Assembly: GCA_029204045.2 (NCBI GenBank)
Contig: CM055073.1
Coordinates: forward strand, 22,576,502 to 22,640,501
Source of the DNA: Tillandsia leiboldiana
Taxonomy: Eukaryota > Streptophyta > Magnoliopsida > Poales > Bromeliaceae
Length of the DNA: 64,000 bases
Direction of reading: 5' to 3'
Each line of letters begins with the position of its first letter. Within the stretch, counting starts at the first letter, position 1. The notes under the pieces were generated by a model. It was not told the DNA's origin. It worked only from the letters and a program-made list of their open reading frames with translations, and ran no database searches. Positions 1-11,659 of the stretch are shown here, one piece after another. Both the position numbers and the translations under genes were made by a program.

Positions 1-2905
1 CCCTTGTTTGGCTGCATCTTTCTGCAAAGTTTTGGGATTTTTGGTGGCACGCTTATCGAGGTTTCCATTTTTACGGCGCGGCGCGACGCTCGTTCGTTTG
101 TGGTCTTCTTCGTCGCGTTTTGGTGCGAGGACTCCCCCGGCTTACCCCGAGCACCTTTTTCAGTGATTCTTGCGCCGTTGGCTTCACGACAGGTAGGGCT
201 ATGTTTCCCATGTTTACTGGTTTTTCCCATTCCGAGCTTTTCATGGGTCTTTCGGATCATCTTGTAACCTCTTTTTCTGGGCGGAGTTCTGGGACAGCGG
301 CGCAGTGTTTTGGTGATATCTTCGCGCACAGGCATCGGATTGAGGCGATTCAAGAGGCGATTTGCATCTACACATCACGAGGAATATGCCCAAATTTTCT
401 TGGAATTTTCTGAATATTTCTCGAAGGTGAAGTTTATCTGTGAACGGTAATTGTTGCTACAGTTTTTGAGAGTAGTTCAATTCGGGGTGGTTCCCTTGTC
501 GGAATTATTTCTCAGTGTAGGAAGCTCGGAATTGGACGTGCAGGTACTCGTTTCGAAGGTATCGACGCGAGGATTACTGTGGTATTTTTATTGGATTTTT
601 CTGGGCACTTGCAGCAGGGGTGTTTCCAGCTGTTTGAGGCCGAGGCTTGCGCGACTTGTACCGAGGGTGTTATGTTGGCAGATTTTGGACCGTGGGCGTC
701 TACCCACTTCACCGACTTCAGGTTTGCCTTGGGTTAAGCGCTTCAGGTGGGTAAGCTTATTATCAGTAATTGTTTAAGGCAATGGATATGCTGTGGCAAA
801 TATAAGTGCACTTGTGGGGATGTCACCCCTCTATGACTGATGCATGCATGTTTAGGATACATGGTTTATGTTGGTAAGTAGGTAAGCTTGTTAATGATAT
901 TGGTATAAATGTTTGCAAGAATAGTATTTATGAGGTATACTGAGGACTTGCATGACTTGGACATCTATGTGATGATTAGTGTAAGCTTACCTAGGATAAT
1001 GTTACCCTATGAGATTATGTAACATGCCATGTTAGCACATAGCCTTTCATGTGGTCGGATTATGCTTTGGGACAGGATTTCTTAGCTATGTGCGGATTTG
1101 TGCTCTGAGGAGTTATTATGATCATTCTATTGATGAACCCTGAATTGTGGACAGGTCTAGTTTTGGGATTCCGGCATGTTGTTTATTCCTAAAAGAACTA
1201 TTATTATGCTTTACCCCCATTTATCTCCTTGAGGACATTTGCATGCTTGTATGGTCATGTAGTTAGGCCATCTTTTACTGCTGCACTATTTATGGGAACT
1301 TGACTTAGGAGAAACCATGCTTTTTCTTTCTCCGCCTTTGCTAGTCAAGTGGTCAGTGCTGCTCGGGTTCGAGCAGGGGTCTGGATAGGGTAGTCAGGAC
1401 TTCGTGTCTGGGACAGGTTGGTTTAGTTGTGGGGCTTTGCGGCAACCGCGGATATTGGGCGGTTGACCGGATGTTTCTCTATGCACCTGATTGGGTATCA
1501 GTTTTACTTAGTGGATGGAGTTTCCCACTTATCGTTCAGTTGCATCCGATTGAGGTCGGGTCTTTCCTTGATGGTTGAGTTTTCCCACTTTGATCAGATT
1601 GATGATCAAGTCCTGCTGTTTAGAGATACTGGTGATATTGATGACTGTGATGCTTTACTCGTGTGGGTAGCTCCCCTTGAGTGCCGCTCCGGAGTAGGCT
1701 TCAGACCGTGTTGGGTTCCGGTCAGACCGTGTTGGGTTCCGGTGAGACCGTGTCGGGTGCCGGTCAGACCGTGTTGGGTTCCGGTCATTTGGACAGAGCA
1801 GGCAGTACCGGGTTTTATACCGGTTCATTCGATTGAGTTTATTTCGGTCAAATACTTTTATTGTTACACTCGTGCCTGGGGGCCGAGTGCAGACTGGTAG
1901 TTGAGTTTAGATCAGTGCTAGTATTGTTGAGAGCCGTCTGGTTAACGGTGGTCCCGTGTTGTTGCGAGTACTTTGACCGCTGTGTGAGAGGTTGAGCATC
2001 TTGATTCTATCCGTTCTGAGAGAGAGCGTGGATTTTGACCATAGCCTGCATGATCCTCTACTCGATAGCGAGCTAGTCCGTTTGGACGCCCTACGTAATT
2101 CCTGCCCGTCAGCGGGAGGTGGTTGTAGGTGGGCGCAGGTTTGACTGGACCAGATGTGGCAGTCAGCTCGATTGGGTCGATGGTGCACTTCATGTGCTAG
2201 TGGTTGCTTACCACTGTTTGGTTCTCCCCCTTTTTAGCCTTTAGTTAGGGGCAGGGTAGCTGCGAGAGTCTCCAGCTTACTCATTTCAGTCTTATGACTT
2301 GGGTTAGTTATTGTTTCTTGAGGACTTGGTGGGCAGACCGTCGGGTCTGGCGGTGGTACCCACTGAGAACTCCCTTTTTGGAGTAGTTCTCACACCCTTT
2401 GGGGGTTTTTCCCCCCTTTTTCTCTCCTCTCTTTGGTTGTGCAGAGTCTTAGCAGGTGTGGCCGACTCTGCGGTTGTTGATCGTGGCGAGGGAGTCGCGA
2501 GCTAGATCCCTACCCGTCGTTGGAGAGTAGCGGTACCCTTCAGAGGAGATCATCTGTAGTTTAGTTGTTTCTTTTTCCTCTTTTGAGAGACTATTGTAGT
2601 GAGGATATTTTGTATTGAGAGACTGTACACTGTTGTATTTTTTGGGGTTACCTCCCGGTTGGGTTTAGAGCTTGTACTTGAGAATATTGTATTATTATTA
2701 TTATTTTTGGGAGGCAGACGGTGTTGTTTCATTTCCAGTTGTACAGTGATTGAGTTTAGTTACAGCAGATTTTCATTTATAGCTCTGATATCTGTTTAGT
2801 TATAGTACTTTTCTTGCAGGTAGGACGCTTCGCCTATGCGGGTTGGCATAGGTGGCGGATCTGTTTGGCGGGCCCGGGTCGCAGTTTCGACCCCGGGGCG
2901 TGACA
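1..2905 (+). mobile_element. Element A, 5' LTR (gypsy type, left end cut by window)
   Basis: Direct repeat of 7430-10334 with a constant offset of 7429 and no indel seen. I count about 13 substitutions by eye. It ends in TGACA at 2901-2905, and a primer-binding site follows at once. The missing left part would match 6315-7429. The many short open frames inside it are the same in both LTRs and have no gene-like content, so I do not call them genes. A 21-bp tandem repeat lies at 1702-1785 and a conserved stem-loop at 2365-2391. Confidence 0.93.
1702..1785 (+). repeat. 21-bp tandem repeat, four units, in element A 5' LTR
   Basis: Units start at 1702, 1723, 1744 and 1765 and read roughly CAGACCGTGTTGGGTTCCGG plus T. 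The same array is at 9131-9214 in the 3' LTR. Element B, the related gypsy element in this window, lacks it. Confidence 0.9.
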
Positions 2906-2912
2906 GATTAGA

Positions 2913-2924
2913 GTGGTATCAGAG
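2913..2924 (+). other. Primer-binding site of element A
   Basis: TGGTATCAGAGC lies a few bases after the end of the 5' LTR. It is the usual plant LTR-retrotransposon match to the 3' end of initiator tRNA-Met, and it fixes the orientation of element A as plus. Confidence 0.9.
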
Positions 2925-5900
2925 CCTAGGTTGTAGGTCATGGTGGACTTAGAAACCCTAGGCTTTTGGTTTGACCCTTGGTTGACTTTGTGAGAGTCGT
3001 GATTTTTGCGAGAGTCCTGATTGAGTTTTATGCCTCTCCCGAGGGACGGGATGAGTGATTGGCATGTTTATTCTCCTAAGTGATTATGTTGGCTGCAGAC
3101 AACATAATGCTGTGGAACGGGTGACATGCTTTAGACTCTCGCTGGATTGGGTCGAGTGTTGTTGTGTGCTGTTTTGTTGTTTCGTCGTGGCGAGCGGTGT
3201 CTCCCTGACGCTGGGTTTTGACCCGTGTGCATCCTGTCATAGCGGTTGAGCTTGAGCAGTTGGTTTTGGGCCGGATACCTGGATTGAGGTCAGAGAACCC
3301 CGGACCCAGATGACAGGATTGTCAGAGGCTTATCAGCGGCTGTGGGAGCAGCTGGTCTTGGTGACACAGTTGTCGGAGCACTGAGTAGCCCCCTCTGTGC
3401 CAATGTTTAGTGTCGAGGCACCGAGGCAGGGTGGATGGTTGACAGCTGGTGAGCTGTGGGACATGATCGACCTATTGAGCCATATTTGGCAGATGAACCA
3501 CCCCGACTCGTAAGATTGAGTTTGGAGCCTTTGGAGGCAGAGTCGCGGCTGGTGGTGATGGAGTGATTAATTGAGAGCCTCCCTGTGCTTGAGAGTGTAT
3601 GCAGTTGTTGAACCGCGCGCTCCAGATTCGAGGGACGAGGCGCATAGGATATATGAGATTGGGAGTGGATTGCGCCAGGACACCTTCCTGTTATTCGGTC
3701 CCTTCATTGCGGATTTAGACGCCTCGCTGGAGCAGGCACCGTGTATGGAGCGCGGCATTGCAGTTCCTTTGGATAGGGATCTGCCGCTAGAGGTGAGTTC
3801 TGGATTTTGGCGCTTGGCGCCGGATGATGGAGGACAGATCGGCCGGCAGGGGCATGACTAATTTTCTTTTCTTGGATGACGAATTTCCGAGATGTCAGAG
3901 GTCGGGTGGACCCCGAAGGCGACATCAGTATTTTATTTGAGTGGCGCAGCGATAGCGTGGATTTGTTATCTGCGGAGGACCTTATTCGTCGCCTCAATAT
4001 GATCAGAGACAGAGGTCGTGCTTCCTAGTGATAGCCCTGGTTTTCAGGCAGATTGAGCGACAGCCACTTGCTTTGAGCGGATGAATCTGTGCCGCCCGGT
4101 TGGAGGGCGCCACGGTAGTGGATTGAGTGTCGCAGGTGGGATTTCACCACGGTAGTCGGAGTTAGAGCATGATCCACTCTTACATGGGTTAGAGGCAGAT
4201 TTGTTATCGCATGCACTTGAGGTGCAGGTTCCTGTTGTTGTTATGCACGTGGAGGAGGCTTTTGGATCATGTCCAGTGCGGCCGAGACCGCGAGATGCCG
4301 GCAGAATTATTGGAAATTTTAGCAATTAGATGTTTTGACCTTATGCTTGAGATGGTTGGGCACTATGCCACAGGATGTTTGACTGCGGCAAGAGAGGACT
4401 TTGATCTTCGGCAAGGCGGGCAATTGGAGGCTTGCTCGTTGAGGTTGTTAGAGCACTCTGGTTTTAGCGGGAGAGTAAGAGGTGCTTACGGCGGCACCGG
4501 GACTCAGGGATATCTCTGTCTCCATGAGATCCCGGGTGTGATTTCACCTTAGTTGTTGGTAATGCCGCCGGTTAGGGAGATAGAGATTGCGTTTGACGTG
4601 GTTCGAGGAACCGCGCCACCCGGGACAGCACCTCATTGGATATCGCCGGCAGAGCTGAGAGAGAGCCATTGGCACTGTTGCAGGGTCCGATGGATCGAGG
4701 GGTCTGTTTGACCTAGTGCCACGCCGTTGGTGTATAGTGGTGATGCCACATCGTTGATACACGAGTGTGAGGGTCCTTTTATGGTATCTAGGACCTTATG
4801 ATGGAGTTGTACTCCGGCAGTTGGTGTATGATGCGAGTGCCCACTTGGAGTTAGACAGCTGAGGACTTCGCCTTGGTGGCGTTTTGGACGCGGTGGGGGC
4901 ATTATGAGTTGTTAGTGAGGCCAATGGAATGACGAATGCCATGTGGACTTCAAGATCTGAGGGATAGTATGTCCCAGTTGTACTTGGACGGACTGGGAGT
5001 GGTGTTTCCCGAGGATATATTTTGATTTACTCCCAGAGCGACTTGGAGCACGAGGAGCACTTTGTGGATGTGCTACCATGCCCGTGTGGATGAAGCGGTA
5101 TGCCAAGTTATTGAGGTACAAGTTGTAGCTGCAGAAGCATACCTTCTTGGGTCGCTTTGTTCGAGCCGTAGGGGCGGCGGTGGAACCCGACCTAATGGAT
5201 GTTATTCAAGTTGGCTGAAACCGACTTTTATCCTTGAGGTGAGGAGTTTCTTAGACTTAGCAGTGCCGGAAGAACTTGGCCAATGGATAATGAGGCTGAC
5301 GCCAGCACCAATGCTAGTGTTTCCAGTGTTGGGAGACGGATTTGTGTGTTTTAGGGATGCCTCCCCTTGTTGGCTGTAGAGTTACCGTGGGTCGATTTTC
5401 GGTCCACACTTCATTAGTCCAACCTTATGAGTATTATGGCGGGATGAACCACTGTTTTGCAGGCAGCTTGGATTCCACAGTTGAGCCTTTCAGTACGTCC
5501 TTTATTTCCAGCTTGGACTGTTATACCCGGGCGTAGGCCATGCCTGCTTGGCTATCAGTTTTGATTACTCAGCATCTTGAGTGGGATTTTCGCGGATTGT
5601 TGTTGCTGGTTTGGGATTTTTGACCGCGAGTTTGAGCCTCCGCATTATGATCGCTTTTCGAGCCAGTTTTCCCTCCCGTTCACTGACGGTTTGGTCCCCG
5701 TCAGGGCATCCTTTCGACCCGTGGGTCTGTTGGAGTTATGTTGGCTTGTTGAGTGTCCAACCGTGGCTTGAGATTGTGTCTCTGGAGGATCCCTTTTGAG
5801 GGTAGCTCGTGGTTGAGTAGGCCACTCGGGTGATTTTGGATCGGAAGTAACCGAGTGAAGACCCCAGCTTATTGGATCTTTTTCCTCATAGGATGAATTT

Positions 5901-6300
5901 GTGGGTATACTTCGGGTGATCCTGGTTGAGTTGACACCAGGAGGTGGGTTGGCGCGTGTTGCGCGGATGGTTATTCTGTTTCCCCCGGCTCTTGATGGGG
6001 CCTCTGTGTTGTTTCACGTCTCAGCTCAGGAGTGTTTTGCTTTGGATCCCACGCCATGATCGACTTGCCCCTTCTGAGATCTGTGATTGTTGGGGTACGA
6101 GGGACGCCCGTTGCGATTTCTGGCTCGAGAGATGAGAAAATCGCATGTCGGGCCATGCCGTACTTGTTGTTGTTGTTGTTGGGGAGTAATCACGAGGAGT
6201 GAGTGATGTTTCGGGAGCTGGAAGCGTTATTGATGAATACCTACCCGTGGTATGTGGGACCCTTGGGGGATTTGAGCTAGTTTCGAGGGCGAAACTTTTC

Positions 6301-6314
6301 TTAGTGGGGGAGGA
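6301..6314 (+). other. Polypurine tract of element A
   Basis: ttagtgggggagga immediately precedes the LTR start TGTGAGG. The same tract in reverse complement flanks the 3' LTR of element B, which shows that A and B are related. Confidence 0.85.
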
Positions 6315-6863
6315 TGTGAGGACCTGGATCCCCACGACGAGATTACTGGATCATCTACAGCTCCCGGAGGCCTATGTGGCGTGTTGGTGGGATTTGTGCC
6401 CCATTTGGACATTAGTGTTGGGCTCAGTGTGTTATATGGATCACGTGGGTGATCATTGGACTCCGTCGGATCGTTAGAAGTGGTTTCGCGCGAAGCGGAT
6501 ATTAATTATGGACTCAGCGCGAAGTTTGGATCAAGGAACATCTTCCCGGATGCCTTCGGCAATTTTTAGAGTTGGAATTTGGCAAATTGGACTTCGGATT
6601 TGGATTCAGCGCGCGAAAACGGTTAAAACGGACTACCCACTTGTCATTTTTGGGCTCTGGACACTGTTCACGCCGGAACAGTGTTTCCGGCGGCGGCGGC
6701 AGCGGCGGAGCGGCCGCAGGCAGCGCGGCGGACGGAGGCGCGGGCCGCCCGGTCCACGCGGCAGGCGTGCGCCGGGGGCTGGACGCGTGGCGGCTCGGGA
6801 GTGGGCCGGTCCGCGGGGCGCGGTCTACGGGGGAGTGCGGGGCGCACGGTGGACCGGGGGTGA

Positions 6864-7159
6864 CACGTGGCATCATCCTAGAGGTGGGTTCACGGCAGTT
6901 GGTCTACGCAGTATTCGGGATGGCTCATGGTTTACGGTGCACCGGGCTTGGACACGTGGCAGGTTTGTATTGGTTCGGTCCACATGATTTCGTGCACCGG
7001 GTTCACTAGGCAGAGGCTTGACACGTGGCATTCTCCTATTGGTGGGTCTACTGTGCGTGGCAGGGTGGCAGGCGGCGGCGTCAGGCGGGCACGTGGGCGC
7101 GGCAGGCGGGCGTTGACCGGGGTGCGTGCCACGTGTCGTCGTCCGCGGGTGGCCACGTG
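6864..7159 (+). promoter_or_regulatory. Cluster of six G-box/ABRE motifs in the LTR U3
   Basis: CACGTG at 6864, 6953, 7022, 7090, 7130 and 7154; the first three are in the form ACACGTGGCA/G. All lie within 480 bp upstream of the TATA box. G-boxes bind plant bZIP and bHLH factors. That they control this LTR is inference. Confidence 0.6.
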
Positions 7160-7342
7160 GTGCGACGCGTGCGGCGGGTTCGGCTGTCGCCTGTTTGGCG
7201 GGCGACGTGGAGGCCCAGGACGATTTCGGGCGGCTACAGTGTTCGGGCGCGGGGATTTCGGGCTGCTACAGTGCGCGCCCGAAAACTCCCAGCGCCCGGA
7301 AATCGGGACTTATCCGGTATTTTTCCATTTGTTTCTGCAGCC

Positions 7343-7350
7343 TATAAAAG
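7343..7350 (+). promoter_or_regulatory. TATA box of element A LTR
   Basis: TATAAAAG in a GC-rich stretch, downstream of the G-box cluster and upstream of a C/T-rich leader. This is the expected spot for the LTR promoter. The aligned site in element B (about 47805-47815, minus) reads CCTATTTCTTG, so B's TATA box looks degenerate. Confidence 0.7.
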
Positions 7351-10334
7351 GCGATCCGAGCCCTCTTCTTCTCCCTTTTCCGCCATTTCCGAGCCTCTTC
7401 TCGCCGGGGTGCCTTCAGCAAAGTTGATCCCCTTGTTTGGCTGCATCTTTCTGCAAAGTTTTGGGATTTTTGGTGGCACGCTTATCGAGGTTTCCATTTT
7501 TACGGCGCGGCGCGACGCTCGTTCGTTTGTGGTCTTCTTCGTCGCGTTTTGGTGCGAGGACTCCCCCGGCTTACCCCGAGCACCTTTTTCAGTGATTCTT
7601 GCGCCGTTGGCTTCACGACAGGTAGGGCTATGTTTCCCATGTTTACTGGTTTTTCCCATTCCGAGCTTTTCATGGGTCTTTCGGATCATCTTGTAACCTC
7701 TTTTTCTGGGCGGAGTTCTGGGACAGCGGCGTAGTGTTTTGGTGATATCTTCGCGCACAGGCATCGGATTGAGGCGATTCAAGAGGCGATTTGCATCTAC
7801 ACATCACGAGGAATATGCCCAAATTTTCTTGGAATTTTCTGAATATTTCTCGAAGGTGAAGTTTATCTGTGAACAGTAATTGTTGCTACAGTTTTTGAGA
7901 GTAGTTCAATTCGGGGTGGTTCCCTTGTCGGAATTGTTTCTCAGTGTAGGAAGCTCGGAATTGGACGTGCAGGTACTCGTTTCGAAGGTATCGACGCGAG
8001 GATTACTGTGGTATTTTTATTGGATTTTTCTGGGCACTTGCAGCAGGGGTGTTTCCAGCTGTTTGAGGCCGAGGCTTGCGCGACTTGTACCGAGGGTGTT
8101 ATGTTGGCAGATTTTGGACCGTGGGCGTCTACCCACTTCACCGACTTCAGGTTTGCCTTGGGTTAAGCGCTTCAGGTGGGTAAGCTTATTATCAGTAATT
8201 GTTTAAGGCAATGGATATGCTGTGGCAAATATAAGTGCACTTGTGGGGATGTCACCCCTCTATGACTGATGCATGCATGTTTAGGATACATGGTTTATGT
8301 TGGTAAGTAGGTAAGCTTGTTAATGATATTGGTATAAATGTTTGCAAGAATAGTATTTATGAGGTATACTGAGGACTTGCATGACTTGGACATCTATGTG
8401 ATGATTAGTGTAAGCTTACCTAGGATAATGTTACCCTATGAGATTATGTAACATGCCATGTTAGCACATAGCCTTTCATGTGGTCGGATTATGCTTTGGG
8501 ACAGGATTTCTTAGCTATGTGCGGATTTGTGCTCTGAGGAGTTATTATGATCATTCTATTGATGAACCCTGAATTGTGGACAGGTCTAGTTTTGGGATTC
8601 CGGCATGTTGTTTATTCCTAAAAGAACTATTATTATGCTTTACCCCCCTTTATCTCCTTGAGGACATTTGCATGCTTGTATGGTCATGTAGTTAGGCCAT
8701 CTTTTACTGCTGCACTATTTATGGGAACTTGACTTAGGAGAAATCATGCTTTTCCTTTCTCCGCCTTTGCTAGTCAAGTGGTCAGTGCTGCTCGGGTTCG
8801 AGCAGGGGTCTGGATAGGGTAGTCAGGACTTCGTGTCTGGGACAGGTTGGTTTAGTTGTGGGGCTTTGCGGCAACCGCGGATATTGGGCGGTTGACCGGA
8901 TGTTTCTCTATGCACCTGATTGGGTATCAGTTTTACTTAGTGGATGGAGTTTCCCACTTATCGTTCAGTTGCATCCGATTGAGGTCGGGTCTTTCCTTGA
9001 TGGTTGAGTTTTCCCACTTTGATCAGATTGATGATCAAGTCCTGCTGTTTAGAGATACTAGTGATATTGATGACTGTGATGCTTTACTCGTGTGGGTAGC
9101 TCCCCTCGAGTGCCGCTCCGGAGTAGGCTTCAGACCGTGTTGGGTTCCGGTCAGACCTTGTTGGGTTCCGGTGAGACCGTGTCGGGTGTCGGTCAGACCG
9201 TGTTGGGTTCCGGTCATTTGGACAGAGCAGGCAGTACCGGGTTTTATACCGGTTCATTCGATTGAGTTTATTTCGGTCAAATACTTTTATTGTTACACTC
9301 GTGCCTGGGGGCCGAGTGCAGACTGGTAGTTGAGTTTAGATCAGTGCTAGTATTGTTGAGAGCCGTCTGGTTGACGGTGGTCCCGTGTTGTTGCGAGTAC
9401 TTTGACCGCTGTGTGAGAGGTTGAGCATCTTGATTCTATCCGTTCTGAGAGAGAGCGTGGATTTTGACCATAGCCTGCATGATCCTCTACTCGATAGCGA
9501 GCTAGTCCGTTTGGACGCCCTACGTAATTCCTGCCCGTCAGCGGGAGGTGGTTGTAGGTGGGCGCAGGTTTGACTGGACCAGATGTGGCAGTCAGCTCGA
9601 TTGGGTCGATGGTGCACTTCATGTGCTAGTGGTTGCTTACCACTGTTTGGTTCTCCCCCTTTTTAGCCTTTAGTTAGGGGCAGGGTAGCTGCGAGAGTCT
9701 CCAGCTTACTCATTTCAGTCTTATGACTTGGGTTAGTTATTGTTTCTTGAGGACTTGGTGGGCAGACCGTCGGGTCTGGCGGTGGTACCCACTGAGAACT
9801 CCCTTTTTGGAGTAGTTCTCACACCCTTTGGGGGTTTTTCCCCCCTTTTTCTCTCCTCTCTTTGGTTGTGCAGAGTCTTAGCAGGTGTGGCCGACTCTGC
9901 GGTTGTTGATCGTGGCGAGGGAGTCGCGAGCTAGATCCCTACCCGTCGTTGGAGAGTAGCGGTACCCTTCAGAGGAGATCATCTGTAGTTTAGTTGTTTC
10001 TTTTTCCTCTTTTGAGAGACTATTGTAGTGAGGATATTTTGTATTGAGAGACTGTACACTGTTATATTTTTTGGGGTTACCTCCCGGTTGGGTTTAGAGC
10101 TTGTACTTGAGGATATTGTATTATTATTATTATTTTTGGGAGGCAGACGGTGTTGTTTCATTTCCAGTTGTACAGTGATTGAGTTTAGTTACAGCAGATT
10201 TTCATTTATAGCTCTGATATCTGTTTAGTTATAGTACTTTTCTTGCAGGTAGGACGCTTCGCCTATGCGGGTTGGCATAGGTGGCGGATCTGTTTGGCGG
10301 GCCCGGGTCGCAGTTTCGACCCCGGGGCGTGACA

Positions 10335-11659
10335 GAGAACGTTATGAATGGTCCAGATTGTTCGAATTGATTTTATACTCGTGCCAGAGGGCCGAAGGTA
10401 TTTTTAGAGCATCGTCTGTCGAGTTCTAGTGTCATGAGAGTTCTTCTTCCTTGTGGGATCATGGGTTGTGTTCATGATTTAGTGGTGGAGGTGGTCCTCC
10501 CACTTAGCCTTGAGGATTTCGGGATTCTGGCAGATCGAGTCCTGGAGGTTTCCCGACTTAGCCATGGGTTATGCATTATCAGATTGAGTCGTTGAGGTTT
10601 CTCCAACGTAGCTTTGAGATCGTGTGGGCATTTCTGATCGAGTCGTGGGGTCTTTCACCGACCGAGTTGTGCTTTTGAGCTCGTGATACCGATCTGTTTG
10701 ATCGTGGATTATAGCCTGCTGAGCCTGGCATTTTATGCCAGTTATGAGATACTTGAGATACTTGAGTTCGCGAGGTCGCTCCCCGCAAGCTACGCTCCGG
10801 ATGCAATGATGATACCGAGCCTGACGAGGCTGCGATGTGGTTACTGAGATAGTCCTTGAGGGACACCCTACATAAGACCAAGTCCTGTTTGGGCGTAGTG
10901 GCAGTAGATGAGCGCAGGTTGACTTTGACTGGTCCAAAGAGGGACAGTCATTGAGATTTGGATGATCTGTGTGAGTGAGTTTCATTGCATGTTCATAGAT
11001 GAGTTTTCCTTTGAGCATAGTACTTGAGGCATATTATTAGCAGTGAGAGAGTATGCATAGCAGGGTCTGAGTAGAGTTCCTTGAGCATGATGATACATGT
11101 TAGTTGTAGTTTCTTTCCTACTTATCCCTTTTATCTATCTATCTGCATACCTATCTGTTTTGCCTCCAGTAGACTTAGTGGGCATACCGTGGATATTGGG
11201 ACGGTACCCACTGAGATCTGCCTTCTGCAGTAGATCTCACACCCGCTGCGGTGACAGGTTTGAGGCAGTTGTTCCGGCTTGGTTCGTGCGGAGACAGCAG
11301 ATCGAGGTGAGGACGCGGCCGATTAGTTCCTTACCAGCATTGAGAGTCTCAGGTAGTTGTACCCGGTGTATTTTATGTTTCCACTTTTGTATTGGACATT
11401 CTGAGAGACTTGTGAGGATAGTACTTGTTTTATTCTTGTGAGACTATGTACCATGGGGATTTGTGTACTAGTGGAGATTTTACTTTTTCAGATGTTCAGT
11501 TTTTATTCTATAGCTTTTGGTTTTAGTTTCATCTCTGATACATGTTTTTAGCTATATATCTGACTTGCAGGGTAGACGCTTCGTCTGTGCGGCAGTTTCC
11601 GTACAGATGGCGGATCTGTTGGCGAGCCCGGGTCGCAGTTTCGACCCCGGGGCGTGACA
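10335..11659 (+). mobile_element. Truncated gypsy LTR interrupted by element A
   Basis: Related to but diverged from the LTR of element A. It shares the 3' segment with the 'GGACGCTTCG'-like block and the terminal GTCGCAGTTTCGACCCCGGGG, and ends TGACA at 11659. It has its own version of the LTR stem-loop at 11213-11238. Element A apparently inserted into this older LTR, with the 5' part lying left of the window. The LTR in turn sits inside a copia reverse transcriptase frame. Confidence 0.8.

Larger units (their letters stand above)
2906..6314 (+). pseudogene. Element A interior: decayed gag-pol relics
   Basis: No long open frame survives, but short relics lie in the right order on the plus strand. 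Around 3440-3760 there is gag-like sequence (RDEAHRIYEIGSGLRQD), matching RDETHRIYMFERGLRRD in the intact gag of element B. Around 5040-5290 there is a reverse-transcriptase relic resembling the 'AKL..F LG' and 'VRSFL.LA' stretches. Around 5980-6140 there is an integrase-C-terminal relic (PPALDGA..FHVS, YEGRPLRFLARE) typical of Tekay/Del chromoviruses. A purine-rich tract at 6301-6314 precedes the 3' LTR. The interior is only 3.4 kb, so most of pol has been deleted. The element probably moves, if at all, with proteins supplied in trans (inference). Confidence 0.8.
6315..10334 (+). mobile_element. Element A, 3' LTR, 4020 bp
   Basis: Starts TGTGAGGACC after the polypurine tract and ends CGTGACA. 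From 7430 it matches 1-2905. It contains a GC-rich U3 with six CACGTG boxes (6864-7159), a TATA box at 7343, a likely splice donor at 7622 and a stem-loop at 9794-9820. The bases after the LTR (gagaa) are the expected right-hand TSD, but the left copy is outside the window. Confidence 0.93.

Noticed and set aside
6508..7427. Several 120-220 codon frames on both strands in GC-rich DNA
   Set aside because: They overlap one another in all frames, are rich in Arg/Gly/Ala as expected from base composition, and lie in the U3 of element A's LTR.
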